Source: Marinilactibacillus kalidii (GTDB lineage Bacteria > Bacillota > Bacilli > Lactobacillales > Carnobacteriaceae_A). From it: a DNA stretch of 64,000 bases. The notes beneath the pieces were generated by a model, which had not been told where the DNA came from, did no database searches, and was given only the letters and a program-made list of their open reading frames with translations. This document shows, one piece after another, positions 7,967-17,663 of the stretch (position 1 is its first letter; the number at the start of each line of letters is the position of its first letter). The position numbers and the translations under genes were made by a program. Location of the stretch: the NCBI RefSeq assembly GCF_017599325.1, contig NZ_JAGFVM010000037.1, positions 43,301 to 107,300 on the forward strand, written 5' to 3'.

Positions 7967-8518
7967 TTATCCTCTTACAGATTTAAGCGCAGTTCCCCAT
8001 GAATTTAATTGATCAAACATCATATTCATGTTTTCTAAATGCAATTCACCAGGGTTAAATGTTGTGAAGTTTTCGAAATCTAGGAATAATGAGAATGTAG
8101 GGTGTACACGAGTGTCTGCCACCATTAACTCTCCAAGAACACCACGTAAATGTTCAGCAGCACGAGCGCCACCAGTTGAACCATAGCTCATGATACTAGC
8201 TGCTTTATTATTCCAAGCAGTTGTTGGTGCGCTATCGATTGCATTTTTCAAGACACCCGTCATACCATGATTGTATTCTGCTACTACAAATATATAAGCA
8301 TCTAGTTCGTTGATTTTTTCAGACCATTTAGCTAGGTCAGGTTCAGTTCCGGCAGTTGTACCAAAGAATGGTAAATCATAATCAGCGATATCAACGATTT
8401 CGTATTGTGCATCGTTTCTTTGATCAGCAAGTTTTTTTGCCCATTCGCCTACTTGTGGACTAACGCGTCCTTGTCTGTTACTACCTAATACAATACCAAT
8501 TTTTAATTGTTCAGTCAT
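7967..8518 (-). CDS. NADPH-dependent FMN reductase family oxidoreductase
   Basis: 183 residues with a flavodoxin-like fold. GSNRQGRVSPQVGEWA near residue 12 is the phosphate-binding loop for FMN; VAEYNHGMTGVLKNAID near residues 79-95 is the family's flavin and dimer segment (usually EYNxxxPGxLKNAID); SYGSTGGARAAEHLR follows. Such enzymes use NAD(P)H to reduce FMN, quinones, azo dyes or nitro compounds; the substrate cannot be named. It is divergent from the TetR gene, 164 bases away, which is the likeliest regulator. Confidence 0.85.
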   Translation of the reverse strand: MTEQLKIGIVLGSNRQGRVSPQVGEWAKKLADQRNDAQYEIVDIADYDLPFFGTTAGTEPDLAKWSEKINELDAYIFVVAEYNHGMTGVLKNAIDSAPTTAWNNKAASIMSYGSTGGARAAEHLRGVLGELMVADTRVHPTFSLFLDFENFTTFNPGELHLENMNMMFDQLNSWGTALKSVRG

Positions 8519-8631
8519 GATATATTCTCCTATTCCTATTATGAAATTTGATGCTGATTTTTTTCAACATCTGTTGTATACTCTTATTATAGCTTACAAA
8601 AAATAAGTGACAATAAACAATATTCGATAAG

Positions 8632-8647
8632 TGTTGCTTAGACAACA
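8632..8647. promoter_or_regulatory. inverted repeat between the flavin reductase and tetR
   Basis: TGTTG-CTTAGA-CAACA, perfect 5-bp arms, in the divergent intergenic region; ATAAGTG also occurs twice nearby (about 8603 and 8627). It is a candidate TetR operator by position only. Confidence 0.4.
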
Positions 8648-8682
8648 AAAATAAGAAAATGTCGAGAAAGTATAGGTGTTTT

Positions 8683-9252
8683 ATGCAAAAAACGATTGAA
8701 ACAACTGATATACGCAAAATACGTACACGCAAGTTCATTATTGATGCATTCTTTGAGTTATTAAAGAAAAAATCATTTGAAACAATAAGGATCAGTGATA
8801 TTACGACGATGGCAATGATCAATCGAGCGACTTTTTATAATCATTTCACAGATAAATATGAATTATTTGAAGTCGTTACAAAGGAAATTATTATGGAGAA
8901 TGTCCGTAACCAATTGGCAGAAACAACCAATTTTTGTCAAAATACATTGACCAATGTATTTGTGGCATTGACGAATTACCATAATGAATTACACGCACTA
9001 TGCTCTAAAAGCTATGAAGAAATGGCCAATATCAATGAAATGATCTTAAGGAAAGAAGTCGAGCGTGTTTTAGTTGAATCATTAACGCTGAAGTACACTG
9101 ATAAACGTCCTGAAGAGATTCAAAATGTTGCTGCTGTATTTAGTTGGATGCTATATGGTGCGGCATATGAATGGAAGACGAATAGTAGATTAGCACCAGA
9201 AGCCTATTTTGCAAAAACGATGGGCTCAATTGAATCAATATTAAGTGAGTAA
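8683..9252 (+). CDS. TetR-family transcriptional regulator
   Basis: 189 residues from ATG 8683, which follows TATAGGTGTTTT; the frame also has an ATG at 8659, but without a ribosome site. The N-terminal HTH is typical: RTRKFIIDAFFELLKKKSFETIRISDITTMAMINRATFYNHFTDKYELFE (HTH about residues 28-58). The C-terminal ligand domain is helical and not assignable to a ligand. Its divergent neighbour, the flavin reductase, is the probable target, with quinones or electrophiles as plausible signals (inference). It ends in the terminator at 9265-9306. Confidence 0.88.
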   Translation: MQKTIETTDIRKIRTRKFIIDAFFELLKKKSFETIRISDITTMAMINRATFYNHFTDKYELFEVVTKEIIMENVRNQLAETTNFCQNTLTNVFVALTNYHNELHALCSKSYEEMANINEMILRKEVERVLVESLTLKYTDKRPEEIQNVAAVFSWMLYGAAYEWKTNSRLAPEAYFAKTMGSIESILSE

Positions 9253-9264
9253 GTATCGTTATAG

Positions 9265-9306
9265 AAACTAGAACAGACAATTTATTTCTGTTCTAGTTTT
9301 TATTTT
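9265..9306 (+). terminator. intrinsic terminator of tetR
   Basis: AAACTAGAACAGA pairs with TCTGTTCTAGTTT, then a T-rich tract. Confidence 0.9.
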
Positions 9307-9383
9307 TGTTCAAAAAATGAGATAATACATACAACTTGAGTTACATAGACTTGAAGTAATCGCATGTGAACGGAGAAAAATAA

Positions 9384-10316
9384 ATGATTTCCTATTATAA
9401 TTTTGGAGAAGAAGTGAATAAAAGCTCAAAAGCAGCCGCTGAATGGGTTTCTGTAACTAATCCTACAAGTGAGGATATCGAATACCTATCTCAACATTTT
9501 GATTTACCAAGAGATTTGTTTGTATCAGAATACTTTCCAGAAAACATTACAGAAATTGAACAAATAAACTCTGAAGTATTAGGAGAATGTTTGTATGTTG
9601 TTTTGATCAACTACAACGAAGTAGAACCACACTCTGTGGAAAAGGGGTTATACCCCGTAACCTTTATCTTTAATGAAGATATGCTGATAACAATATCAGA
9701 CGAAAAAGATCAATCTATCTTACCCTCCATTCAAAACGAAGTCGATGCCGAGGTGAATTCGGGTGAGTTGATCGCAAGTTTTATCCAGAATATGTATCAA
9801 CTCTATATCGCTGAACTTATCGATTTGAAAGTAAGAATCGATGACATCGATCACCGAGCTCGAAACACTACTAAACGTGAGACGCTTCTTGATTTAACGG
9901 ATGCTGAGCGGGATATGGTGTTTTTGGAACAGACGTTAGATGATCAAAAACAAACGATATTGAGTTTGCTTGAAAGAGATTTATTTAAGAAAATGAATGT
10001 AGAAGAGCGCTCAATCAAAGAAATTCATAAAAAAATTCGTAAGTCTGACCGCTTAGTAGAAATATACAGGGATTTGATTGATACGACTGGTGGTTTGATC
10101 TCTGATATGATTGATAATCGATTGAATGGTATCATGGAATTTTTGGATTCTGCTCAACTAGTGATTGCCATTCCAACACTGATTTTTAGTTTATGGGGCA
10201 TCAATACAGGTGGTCTATTTGGTACCGACACACCGCTTGGTTCGCTGATTGTTGTTATTTTAGCTGGATTACTTGGTCTAGCCACCTTTATTTATTTAAA
10301 AAAGAAAGAATACTAA
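9384..10316 (+). CDS. CorA-family divalent cation transporter with a GIN motif
   Basis: 310 residues. It has an N-terminal alpha/beta cytoplasmic domain, a long helical stalk (about residues 140-245), and two C-terminal membrane helices (about 252-272 and 286-305). The end of the first helix reads SLWGINTGG where Mg2+-type CorA proteins have the selectivity motif GMN (usually YGMNF). GIN with a following GG is closer to the ZntB-like end of the superfamily, so Mg2+ should not be assumed. A single-gene unit, closed by a bidirectional hairpin. Confidence 0.85.
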   Translation: MISYYNFGEEVNKSSKAAAEWVSVTNPTSEDIEYLSQHFDLPRDLFVSEYFPENITEIEQINSEVLGECLYVVLINYNEVEPHSVEKGLYPVTFIFNEDMLITISDEKDQSILPSIQNEVDAEVNSGELIASFIQNMYQLYIAELIDLKVRIDDIDHRARNTTKRETLLDLTDAERDMVFLEQTLDDQKQTILSLLERDLFKKMNVEERSIKEIHKKIRKSDRLVEIYRDLIDTTGGLISDMIDNRLNGIMEFLDSAQLVIAIPTLIFSLWGINTGGLFGTDTPLGSLIVVILAGLLGLATFIYLKKKEY

Positions 10317-10354
10317 AAAAGCAGAATCCCTATTCCTATGGGATTCTGCTTTTC
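10316..10354. terminator. bidirectional terminator between corA-like and aldo/keto reductase genes
   Basis: AAAAGCAGAATCCC pairs with GGGATTCTGCTTTT, with A- and T-runs on the two sides. Confidence 0.92.
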
Positions 10355-10358
10355 TATT

Positions 10359-11303
10359 TTATTTTAATTTGAATGATGGTGGGAAGACACTAGCGATAAA
10401 TTTACATTCATCTTCAGTTAATTGAATTTTAGCAGCTTCTAAATTTTGTTCCATCTGTTTGCGATTTCTTGCACCAGGTATAACAGCATCGACTACGTTT
10501 TTAGATAAATAATAGGCTAAGACGATATTTTGCAAGCCAGTCTGATATTTTTCTGCTAAAGGTCTAATTTGGTCAACCTTTCCAAGGATATCGCTATAAG
10601 TTGGATCCTGGAATTGAGGACGACTTTTTTGACGGGCTGTCAATTGGGTATGTTGATCGTATTTACCTGCAAGTAATCCGGAAGCGAATGGGAAATACGG
10701 AATAAAACTAATGTTATGTTCCTGGTAATATTGGAATACTTTGCTTTCAGCTTCTTGATTCAACAAGTTATACTCATCTTGTACGACATCAATATCTTGG
10801 TGAACATTGGCTTCTTTGATTTGATCAAATGAGAAGTTTGATACGCCGATTGAACGAATCTTACCTTGTTCTTTAAGACGAGAAAGCGCACCAATTGCTT
10901 CAGCTTTAGGTGTATGCTCATCAGGGAAATGGATATAATAAAGATCGATATAGTCTGTCTGTAAACGTTGAAGACTATTTTCTACTTGTTTTGTTAGAAA
11001 TTCTGGTGAATTATTCAACGTCAATTCACCATCAACATATTCATGTGCACCTTTTGTAGCGATGACGACATCTTGACGTAAGTTGTTCTTTTTAAGGGTA
11101 TTTCCAATGATTGATTCAGATTTGCCATCACCATAAATGAAAGCTGTATCGATAAAGTTCAATCCCTTATCAATCGCATCCAGCAAAATATCGCCGCCAT
11201 ACTCGGTGTTTGTTGAAGCGTCAGCATCACTGATTTTATTCGCACCAAGTCCAATTGGATGTACCTTTAAACCTGATCTACCTAATGTAACAAATTCACT
11301 CAT
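10359..11303 (-). CDS. aldo/keto reductase
   Basis: 314 residues from ATG 11303, behind AGGAGAG with 7-base spacing; the upstream TTG in frame is not needed. The (beta/alpha)8 family signs are present: GLGANKIS near the N-terminus, the catalytic Asp/Tyr region NFIDTAFIYGDGKSE, catalytic Lys in VIATKGAHE, and SIGVSNFSFDQIKEA. The C-terminal NADPH-binding part reads AVIPGARNRKQMEQN. Such enzymes reduce aldehydes and ketones; the substrate is not predictable. A single-gene unit. Confidence 0.9.
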   Translation of the reverse strand: MSEFVTLGRSGLKVHPIGLGANKISDADASTNTEYGGDILLDAIDKGLNFIDTAFIYGDGKSESIIGNTLKKNNLRQDVVIATKGAHEYVDGELTLNNSPEFLTKQVENSLQRLQTDYIDLYYIHFPDEHTPKAEAIGALSRLKEQGKIRSIGVSNFSFDQIKEANVHQDIDVVQDEYNLLNQEAESKVFQYYQEHNISFIPYFPFASGLLAGKYDQHTQLTARQKSRPQFQDPTYSDILGKVDQIRPLAEKYQTGLQNIVLAYYLSKNVVDAVIPGARNRKQMEQNLEAAKIQLTEDECKFIASVFPPSFKLK

Positions 11304-11392
11304 CAAATCTCTCCTTTAAATAGTTTTCTACTTCTTATTATATAGTAAAAAAAATCAGAAATCAGAATGATATGCTCGAATCAGTAAATTAG

Positions 11393-11421
11393 TTGCAATT
11401 TTTTATAAAGAGCGTTATTTT
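11393..11421 (+). promoter_or_regulatory. possible promoter of the PspC gene
   Basis: TTGCAA (11393-11398), 17 bases, TATTTT (11416-11421); a weak -10. Confidence 0.4.
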
Positions 11422-11459
11422 AAAGATAAGATAATTTTTGATTCTAAGGAGGAATTGTG

Positions 11460-11630
11460 ATGAATAAATTAAGAAGATCAAGATCAGATCGTTGGCTTAC
11501 AGGTGTTTGTGGTGGTATTGCAGAATATATGGACGTACCATCTATTGCAGTGCGCTTAGTCTTTCTTGTAGCTTCTCCACTATTTTGGGTCTACATTATT
11601 ATGGCGTTCTTAATACCTGAAGAAGATTAA
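11460..11630 (+). CDS. PspC-domain small membrane protein
   Basis: 56 residues behind AAGGAGG (7-base spacing). The sequence begins MNKLRRSRSDRWLTGVCGG and continues with IAEYMDVPSIAVRLVF, the core PspC domain, then one hydrophobic segment (LVFLVASPLFWVYIIMAFLI) and an acidic PEED tail. PspC proteins are membrane-associated and linked to envelope stress; in Lactobacillales this minimal single-domain form is common. It is followed by a hairpin at 11651-11691. Confidence 0.9.
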   Translation: MNKLRRSRSDRWLTGVCGGIAEYMDVPSIAVRLVFLVASPLFWVYIIMAFLIPEED

Positions 11631-11650
11631 TCCATTCATTTGAATTGAAA

Positions 11651-11691
11651 AAGCTTCGTGAGACTGTTGAGGTCTTGCGAAGTTTTTTCTT
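11651..11691 (+). terminator. intrinsic terminator of the PspC gene
   Basis: An imperfect stem, AGCTTCGTGAGAC with GGTCTTGCGAAGT, then a T-run. Confidence 0.75.
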
Positions 11692-11769
11692 TTAAGATAT
11701 ATTTTCTATGAACAGACTGCTATACTCATCTTAGATTGATCGGACAAACTAGCAAAAGTAGGTGAACAA

Positions 11770-12222
11770 ATGAATACGATTCTAATAAAAAAAATAACGA
11801 CAGAAGACAGTGAATATCAAGGATCACTAAGATTAAGAGAACAAGTTTTAAGAAAGCCACTCGGCATTCGTTTGGAAGACGAAGCAAAATCATCAGAAGA
11901 AACGGCCCATCACTTTGTGGCACTCTATGAACAGACTGTAGTGGGGACACTTTTTTTAATTGAAACAGAGGAGAGCGTTTATCAGATGCGACAAGTCGCT
12001 GTGGACCAAGCGTATCAAGGTAAAGCAACCGGCAAACAATTAGTAAAAGTAGCTGAAAAATGGGCAGATAATGCTGGAGTGAAAAAGATTTGGATGCATG
12101 CTAGAGAGAATGCATGGCCATTTTACGAGTCTTTAGGTTACCACTATACGAGTGATGACTATATGCAAATTGGTATCGTACATAAGACGATGGAGAAAAG
12201 CTTTATTAATAAAAAGGAATAA
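11770..12222 (+). CDS. GNAT-family N-acetyltransferase
   Basis: 150 residues. The acetyl-CoA-binding motif A is at about residues 77-92: MRQVAVDQAYQGKATGKQLV (R/Q-x-x-G-x-A pattern), followed by WMHARENAWPFYESLGY, the usual GNAT C-terminal strand. The ElaA-like N-terminus (LRLREQVLRKPLGI) suggests a small-molecule or protein N-acetyltransferase; the substrate is unknown. A single-gene unit with the terminator at 12222-12263. Confidence 0.87.
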   Translation: MNTILIKKITTEDSEYQGSLRLREQVLRKPLGIRLEDEAKSSEETAHHFVALYEQTVVGTLFLIETEESVYQMRQVAVDQAYQGKATGKQLVKVAEKWADNAGVKKIWMHARENAWPFYESLGYHYTSDDYMQIGIVHKTMEKSFINKKE

Positions 12223-12263
12223 AAAAGCAGGCTGTATCTCATCATTGAGAGGCAGCCTGCTTT
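12222..12263. terminator. terminator between GNAT and AEC permease genes
   Basis: AAAGCAGGCTG pairs with CAGCCTGCTTT, flanked by A- and T-rich ends, so it can serve both convergent genes. Confidence 0.88.
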
Positions 12264-12280
12264 GTATTTATAGATCAACA

Positions 12281-13192
12281 TCACGCTAGTAGTGTTAATG
12301 CAATGGTCATCAGAAGCAAGGAAATGATCATGCTAATAGATGATAGAAAACTCGAGGTGGAGCGTTCGTTACCATAAATGATCATATTGATTGTAGAAAC
12401 AGTACCGACTGGGGCGAGTACGACTAGTACTAATGAAAGTCGGACAAGTGCGGGTAACGGTAGTAAAAAATAAAAACCAATAGCGACTGGAATGACTAAT
12501 GTGTAACGAATAGAAAGCACCTTCGCAATTTTTTTAAGGGCACGTTTATCCATTTCGATTTCCAGATAGAGTCCAATCATAAACATAGATAAGAAAGCAT
12601 TCCCGCTAGCGAATAGTTGGACAACTGAAGAAATACTTGTTGGCACTGAGATGCCAATAAGTGCTAGCACTAACATAATCGTATAGGTTGTGAAAGCAGG
12701 TGAACGGAATAAGCGAAAGACTCTTTTTAAGTAACTGGATTCTTCTCTTTCTTGCCCAAGAATATGATCGACAATCATTGGTGATCCGCCAAAAAGCATT
12801 AACGCATTGCCCATATCAAAACTACCAATAAAGGGAATAGCAGCGGGAAATAGACCTTGAACAAAGGGAATAGTGAAATTTCCAATATTGAATCCGCCTT
12901 GGGAGAACATCATCATAGAACGCTCAGGGAAAGTTTTCTGTCTCCAGAATAAACTACCAATTAGCATTAAAACAATATTACAAAGTAAGCCAAGTCCAAT
13001 CATAATGAATAGCAAAATATCTACTTGGACCGCATTAAATCCGACGATAATCGTAGCGGGTAAAGTAATATTTAACACGATTTTCTGTAAAATCGTGCCA
13101 TCTGTTGACCTTAAAATACCGAATTTTTTGAACAGATAGGCGGTTAATACAACGAGTAGGAAACTGAAAGATTGCAGAAAAATAGACGACAT
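12281..13192 (-). CDS. AEC-family (auxin efflux carrier type) transporter
   Basis: 303 residues and about ten membrane segments. Family marks are an N-terminal KKFGILRSTDGTILQKIVLNITLPATI segment and SQGGFNIGNFTIPF near residue 95, where the discontinuous transport helices cross. In lactic acid bacteria, members move malate, citrate or other organic acids; nothing nearby fixes the substrate. ATG 13192 follows TGAGGAG by 9 bases. Confidence 0.85.
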   Translation of the reverse strand: MSSIFLQSFSFLLVVLTAYLFKKFGILRSTDGTILQKIVLNITLPATIIVGFNAVQVDILLFIMIGLGLLCNIVLMLIGSLFWRQKTFPERSMMMFSQGGFNIGNFTIPFVQGLFPAAIPFIGSFDMGNALMLFGGSPMIVDHILGQEREESSYLKRVFRLFRSPAFTTYTIMLVLALIGISVPTSISSVVQLFASGNAFLSMFMIGLYLEIEMDKRALKKIAKVLSIRYTLVIPVAIGFYFLLPLPALVRLSLVLVVLAPVGTVSTINMIIYGNERSTSSFLSSISMIISLLLMTIALTLLA

Positions 13193-13283
13193 ATATGGAA
13201 ACTCCTCAATGAGATTTGTACGATGCTTTCATGACTAATCATAAGGGGTTGAGTATGAATGTTCAAGTCATTCGCTAGTTATA

Positions 13284-13324
13284 AGAAAAGCATGTCCCCA
13301 TTTAAACGAGGGACATGCTTTTTA
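13284..13324. terminator. intrinsic terminator
   Basis: AAAAGCATGTCCC pairs with GGGACATGCTTTT, with A- and T-rich flanks. It ends the chemoreceptor gene on the minus strand. Confidence 0.9.
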
Positions 13325-13344
13325 TAATGAATCGAAAAATTTAA

Positions 13345-15102
13345 TTAAACTTCAAAAACTTGTATCTGAGTTTCGAGATCTTGTGCAATGTCGACTAATT
13401 GAGAAATTTTACCTCCGTCACCGGCGATTTCTTCCATCGAACTACTAATTTGCTGTGTAGCTGCAGAAGTTTCTTCTACGCCCGCTGCCGATTCCTCAGA
13501 AACTGAAGCAACTTCTTCGATAGATGCATTCATTTCATCTGTATTGGTCTTGATTTCAGATAAGTTTGTATTGATGATATCAACACTAGCGGCAACATTA
13601 TCCAGAGATTTAGAAATCTGTTTAAATGTATCGCCAGTAGCCTTGATTTGAGTCGTACCACTTTGGACTTCAGCGTAACCTTGTTGAAGTGACTCACTAA
13701 CACTTTTTGATTCGACTTGTATCGTGTGAACAAAACCAGTAATTTCAGATACGGAAATATCTACTTGCTCTGCTAATTTACGAACTTCATCGGCAACGAC
13801 AGCGAAACCTTTTCCATGTTCGCCAGCTCTAGCTGCTTCGATTGCAGCATTTAATGCTAATAAGTTTGTCTGATCTGCAACACTTTGGATAATTTCAACA
13901 AGTTTAGAAATTTCTTGTGTCTGAGTATCTAGTTGATCTACTTTAGCAACGGATTCTCTTACGATCTCATTGATTTTAACCATTTGTGATTCAGAAGATT
14001 CCATTAACGTACGACCGTTATTTGTTTCGTCCATAACTTTATTCGATAAGACCTTAATAAATTGACCGTTTTCAGTAGTTGTATCTACTTTTTTGGCAAA
14101 ATCGTTCATGATTGTTGATAGCTTGCTTGCTGTATTTGCTTGACTTTCAGAACCTTCCGAAAGTTCTTGCATCGTCATAGCGACTTGGTCTGTTCCAGAA
14201 ACAACTTCAGATGAAGTATCAAATAGTTCTTTCGTGTTATAGGTTAATGTCTGAGATACATCTGAGATACTACCTACAAGTGCTTTCAAGCGATCTTGCA
14301 TGATGTTCGTTGATTCAGATAATTGACCGGTCTCGTCTTGGGAAAGAATCGGTAAATGTGGATTTTTCAGTTTTCCTCTACGGACGATATCCATGCGATT
14401 CATGACAGCTTTTATCGGTTTAGAGATGACACGGGCAGTGTAAATGGCAATGATTAGGCCTAAAGTCACTACAATCACTGCACTAATAATATTAGTGAGT
14501 GATGTAGACTTAGTCATCGTTAAGACGTCAGAACCAGCTTTCTCAATTATTTCTTCTCTAGCAATGGAAGCATTTGATAATTCTTCGATCATAGCAGTGG
14601 TAGTAGGAGCTAAAGCATTCATATTCGCCAAGGCTTGTTCCGTATCACCACTATCATATACTGAAATAACATCATTGATAAGTGCATCTGACCATTCTTG
14701 GTGGGTAACAACTAAAGCTTTTGCGGTATCAGAAGTAGATAATTCTCCAATTCTTTCAAAGTAGGGCATTGCGGCTGCTGTGTTATCACCGACTCTACTT
14801 TTATAAAAAGGATCTCCTGTAGCAAGGTAGCTTCTGACATTATACGCACGTCTGGTAACAGAAAAAGCGGCACGTTCATCAGCAATCATCAATGGAACTT
14901 CGTAGTCGACCATCATTTCTGTATCGTCTTGAATCTTCTGGCTGGAAATAGTCGTAGCAGTCACTAAAGCGATAACCAATAGAAGGACTAAACCAAATCC
15001 AAATAATATTCTGGACTGTATACTCTTAAATTTTATCCATCTTTTCTTTTCTACCTTTTCTTTACGCTGTTTCTTTTTTTCTTTTTTTTCTGCTGCTGCC
15101 AT
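13345..15102 (-). CDS. methyl-accepting chemotaxis protein (MCP-A)
   Basis: 585 residues. A lysine-rich start is followed by a membrane helix (about 30-50), a four-helix-bundle sensor outside the membrane (about 51-205), a second membrane helix (about 206-228), a HAMP domain, and a long signalling coiled coil. The conserved hairpin tip is intact ([36 protein letters not shown], near residues 415-450). No CheR-tethering pentapeptide is present at the C-terminus. It should relay a signal to CheW/CheA; no che genes lie in this window. It is the most divergent in its tail ([13 protein letters not shown]) of three neighbouring paralogues. Confidence 0.93.
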   Translation of the reverse strand: MAAAEKKEKKKQRKEKVEKKRWIKFKSIQSRILFGFGLVLLLVIALVTATTISSQKIQDDTEMMVDYEVPLMIADERAAFSVTRRAYNVRSYLATGDPFYKSRVGDNTAAAMPYFERIGELSTSDTAKALVVTHQEWSDALINDVISVYDSGDTEQALANMNALAPTTTAMIEELSNASIAREEIIEKAGSDVLTMTKSTSLTNIISAVIVVTLGLIIAIYTARVISKPIKAVMNRMDIVRRGKLKNPHLPILSQDETGQLSESTNIMQDRLKALVGSISDVSQTLTYNTKELFDTSSEVVSGTDQVAMTMQELSEGSESQANTASKLSTIMNDFAKKVDTTTENGQFIKVLSNKVMDETNNGRTLMESSESQMVKINEIVRESVAKVDQLDTQTQEISKLVEIIQSVADQTNLLALNAAIEAARAGEHGKGFAVVADEVRKLAEQVDISVSEITGFVHTIQVESKSVSESLQQGYAEVQSGTTQIKATGDTFKQISKSLDNVAASVDIINTNLSEIKTNTDEMNASIEEVASVSEESAAGVEETSAATQQISSSMEEIAGDGGKISQLVDIAQDLETQIQVFEV

Positions 15103-15446
15103 TTTTCCGTCTCCTTTTAATGATTAGTACAACCGGATTCTTGAATATGTCTATATGTATGTGATAGGAATTTACTCACGAAGTGTGAAAACAGTATCAA
15201 TCGTCTGGTATGTTTGTAGCATAAGAAATGAAGAAGAGATACCTTGAAGGAGCGACTACTCTGAAAAACTACAGATGTAGTTTGATTGCAATATGGGTGT
15301 TTATTGCGCATCTTCTAAAGGGCTCTTTATAAGGCATCTCTTCATTTCACGCTTCGTTTATCATTATCGGAACAAGTTATATAAAATTAAGCTTACATTT
15401 GAGCAACATTCTTTTCACTTGGAAGTTTTAGAAAATTGAAAACAAC

Positions 15447-15483
15447 AAAAAATGCTATTCCTCTAAATGAGAAACAGCATCTT
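15447..15483 (-). terminator. terminator of MCP-B
   Basis: On the minus strand AGATGCTGTTTCTC pairs with the GAGGAATAGCATTTT side, followed by a T-run. The rest of 15103-15446 shows no other gene. Confidence 0.65.
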
Positions 15484-15489
15484 TGTGAA

Positions 15490-17238
15490 TTAAAGTTGAA
15501 ATCCTTTAAGCAAGTTGTCCATGTTCTGTGCAATTTCTACTAGTTGAGAAATTTTACCACTGTCTCCAGCGATTTCTTCCATTGAACTATTGATTTGCTG
15601 AGTGGCAGCAGAGGTCTGTTCAACGCCAGCAGCCGATTCTTCTGATACAGATGCAACTTCTTCGATAGAAACATTCATATCATCCGTATATTGTTTGATT
15701 TCTGAAAGGTTTGTATTGACGATACCTACGCTACTCGCTACGTTTTTCAATGAATGGCTGATTTGTTCAAACGTTTGTGCAGTCGATTGGATTTGAGAAG
15801 TGCCACTTTCTACTTCATTATAGCCATCTTTTAATGATTCACTAACTTCTTTTGAGTCATGTTGAATGGCTTGAACAAAACCAGTAATTTCCTTGACGGA
15901 TATTTCTACTTGTTCAGCTAGTTTTCTAACCTCATCAGCTACAACAGCAAAGCCTTTTCCATGTTCTCCAGCGCGAGCCGCTTCTATAGCAGCGTTTAAT
16001 GCTAATAAGTTTGTTTGATTGGCAACATTCTGGATGATTTCAACCAGTTTAGAAATTTCTTGTGTTTGATGATCTAATTGGTCGACTTTCGTAACAGACT
16101 GCTCGACAATAGCGTGGATTTTTCTCATTTGTTCTTCTGAAGAAGCCATCATCGCTGTTCCCTGAGCAGTTTCTTCCATAACTTTAGTAGAGAGTTGTTC
16201 GATTTTCTGACCATTTTCATTAGTCGAATCAACTTTTCCAGCAAAACTTTCCATAATGCTAGCGAGTTTACTAGCAGTATTTGCCTGATTTTCGGATCCT
16301 TCTGATAATTCTTGCATCGTCATGGCGACTTGTTCAGTTCCGGACATCACTTCAGAAGAAGTCTCGGATAATTCCTTACTGTTATAAGATAGAAGGTAAG
16401 AGACTTCTGAAATACTTGTTAAGATCTCTTTTAGCTTATCTTGCATAGCATTGGTAGCTGTAGCTAGACGTCCAGTTTCATCTTTTGTGTCGATCACGAG
16501 ATAATCGTTATTAAGATTTCCTTGTTCGATTTTATCTAATCTTTCAATAACCATGTTGATTGGTTTAGAAATAGATCGTGCAGTAATGAAAGATATGATA
16601 ACAGAAAATACAACCACAAGGATGCCGGAAATAATATTTGTAATGAACCCTCTAGTGCTCATCGTAATAATTTCTTGACCATTATCTTCGATGCTATCTT
16701 CTCGTTCTCCTGCGATGCCCACCATTTCAGCTGACATACTTTCAGATATAGAAGAGAGGGTTTGTAAATTTTCGGCTGCGCGTTCTTCGTCACCGTTTGC
16801 ATAGATGTCCATGACATCTGAGCGAATACTTGAGGTCCATTCCTCATGCGATGAAGTAAAACTCGTTAAGTCGCGATCAGAGAGTTCAAGTAGTGTTTGG
16901 ATATGGGGCATAACATCTGTAGAAAGTTGTTCGAATGTTTCTCGATAAGATTCATTACCAGTCATCAAATAAGCACGTGCTGCTGAATCTCTTGCTGCGA
17001 GAGAGTAGGTAATGCGTTCATCAGCGATTAAGATAGGTAGGTCATTTTCAAGAATCTCATTAACTGTATTATTTTTCTTCACAGTAGAAATACCTATGAA
17101 GATAATAGCTGCGATAACCATCAAAATAACGATTGAAAATCCAAAAAGAATTTTCAATTTTAAACTTTTAAATCTAAGTAGTGATCCTTTTTTTGAACTA
17201 ACTGTTTTTCTTACATGACTATTGTCTATATTTTCCAT
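15490..17238 (-). CDS. methyl-accepting chemotaxis protein (MCP-B)
   Basis: 582 residues from ATG 17238, which follows GAGAGGTGAAAAA; the frame runs 14 codons further up without a ribosome site. The layout matches MCP-A: two membrane helices around a four-helix sensor (about residues 50-195), HAMP, then the signalling domain with [20 protein letters not shown]. The cytoplasmic part is nearly identical to MCP-C (shared [24 protein letters not shown] and [14 protein letters not shown] tail), while the sensor differs more, the pattern expected after duplication and change of input specificity. Confidence 0.92.
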   Translation of the reverse strand: MENIDNSHVRKTVSSKKGSLLRFKSLKLKILFGFSIVILMVIAAIIFIGISTVKKNNTVNEILENDLPILIADERITYSLAARDSAARAYLMTGNESYRETFEQLSTDVMPHIQTLLELSDRDLTSFTSSHEEWTSSIRSDVMDIYANGDEERAAENLQTLSSISESMSAEMVGIAGEREDSIEDNGQEIITMSTRGFITNIISGILVVVFSVIISFITARSISKPINMVIERLDKIEQGNLNNDYLVIDTKDETGRLATATNAMQDKLKEILTSISEVSYLLSYNSKELSETSSEVMSGTEQVAMTMQELSEGSENQANTASKLASIMESFAGKVDSTNENGQKIEQLSTKVMEETAQGTAMMASSEEQMRKIHAIVEQSVTKVDQLDHQTQEISKLVEIIQNVANQTNLLALNAAIEAARAGEHGKGFAVVADEVRKLAEQVEISVKEITGFVQAIQHDSKEVSESLKDGYNEVESGTSQIQSTAQTFEQISHSLKNVASSVGIVNTNLSEIKQYTDDMNVSIEEVASVSEESAAGVEQTSAATQQINSSMEEIAGDSGKISQLVEIAQNMDNLLKGFQL

Positions 17239-17600
17239 TTTTTCACCTCTCTTTATAAAGTCGACATATGTTTTATACATTTAATATCTTGAAAAAATTG
17301 TTGTTAGATTAGCCTTGTCAAGTGATATGACTTGATGTAATTGTGTATAAAAATCTCAATATGCAATATTGATTTTGATTAGAACATTTATTTCAAGATT
17401 AAAAAGAAAACCGTATAAAGACTAATATAAAGTAAGCTTAATACTTTCAAACTTTATTAAACGTTATAGTAACAATTGTTATAAAAAAATAAAAAAAAGC
17501 AATGAAAAAGATAATTAGTACAAGATTAACTTGTGAACAAAATGTGTCTTTTGGTTTTGCTGTTGAATCTTAGAACATTAATTTGAAAAATATGTAAATA

Positions 17601-17653
17601 AAAAAATCACTATAGACAACTGACTTGCTTACAGTCGTCTATAGTGATTTCTA
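17601..17653 (-). terminator. terminator of MCP-C
   Basis: AAATCACTATAGAC pairs with GTCTATAGTGATTT; the plus-strand A-run at 17599-17606 gives the T-run on the minus strand. The stretch 17239-17600 has no gene I can support. Confidence 0.85.
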
Positions 17654-17663
17654 TTTTGAAGAT

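Noticed and set aside
14444..14764. Plus-strand open frames across the chemoreceptor genes (also near 15602, 17012, 18727 and 19237)
   Set aside because: They mirror the minus-strand MCP genes, with hydrophobic stretches that are antisense of membrane or coiled-coil codons and no ribosome sites.
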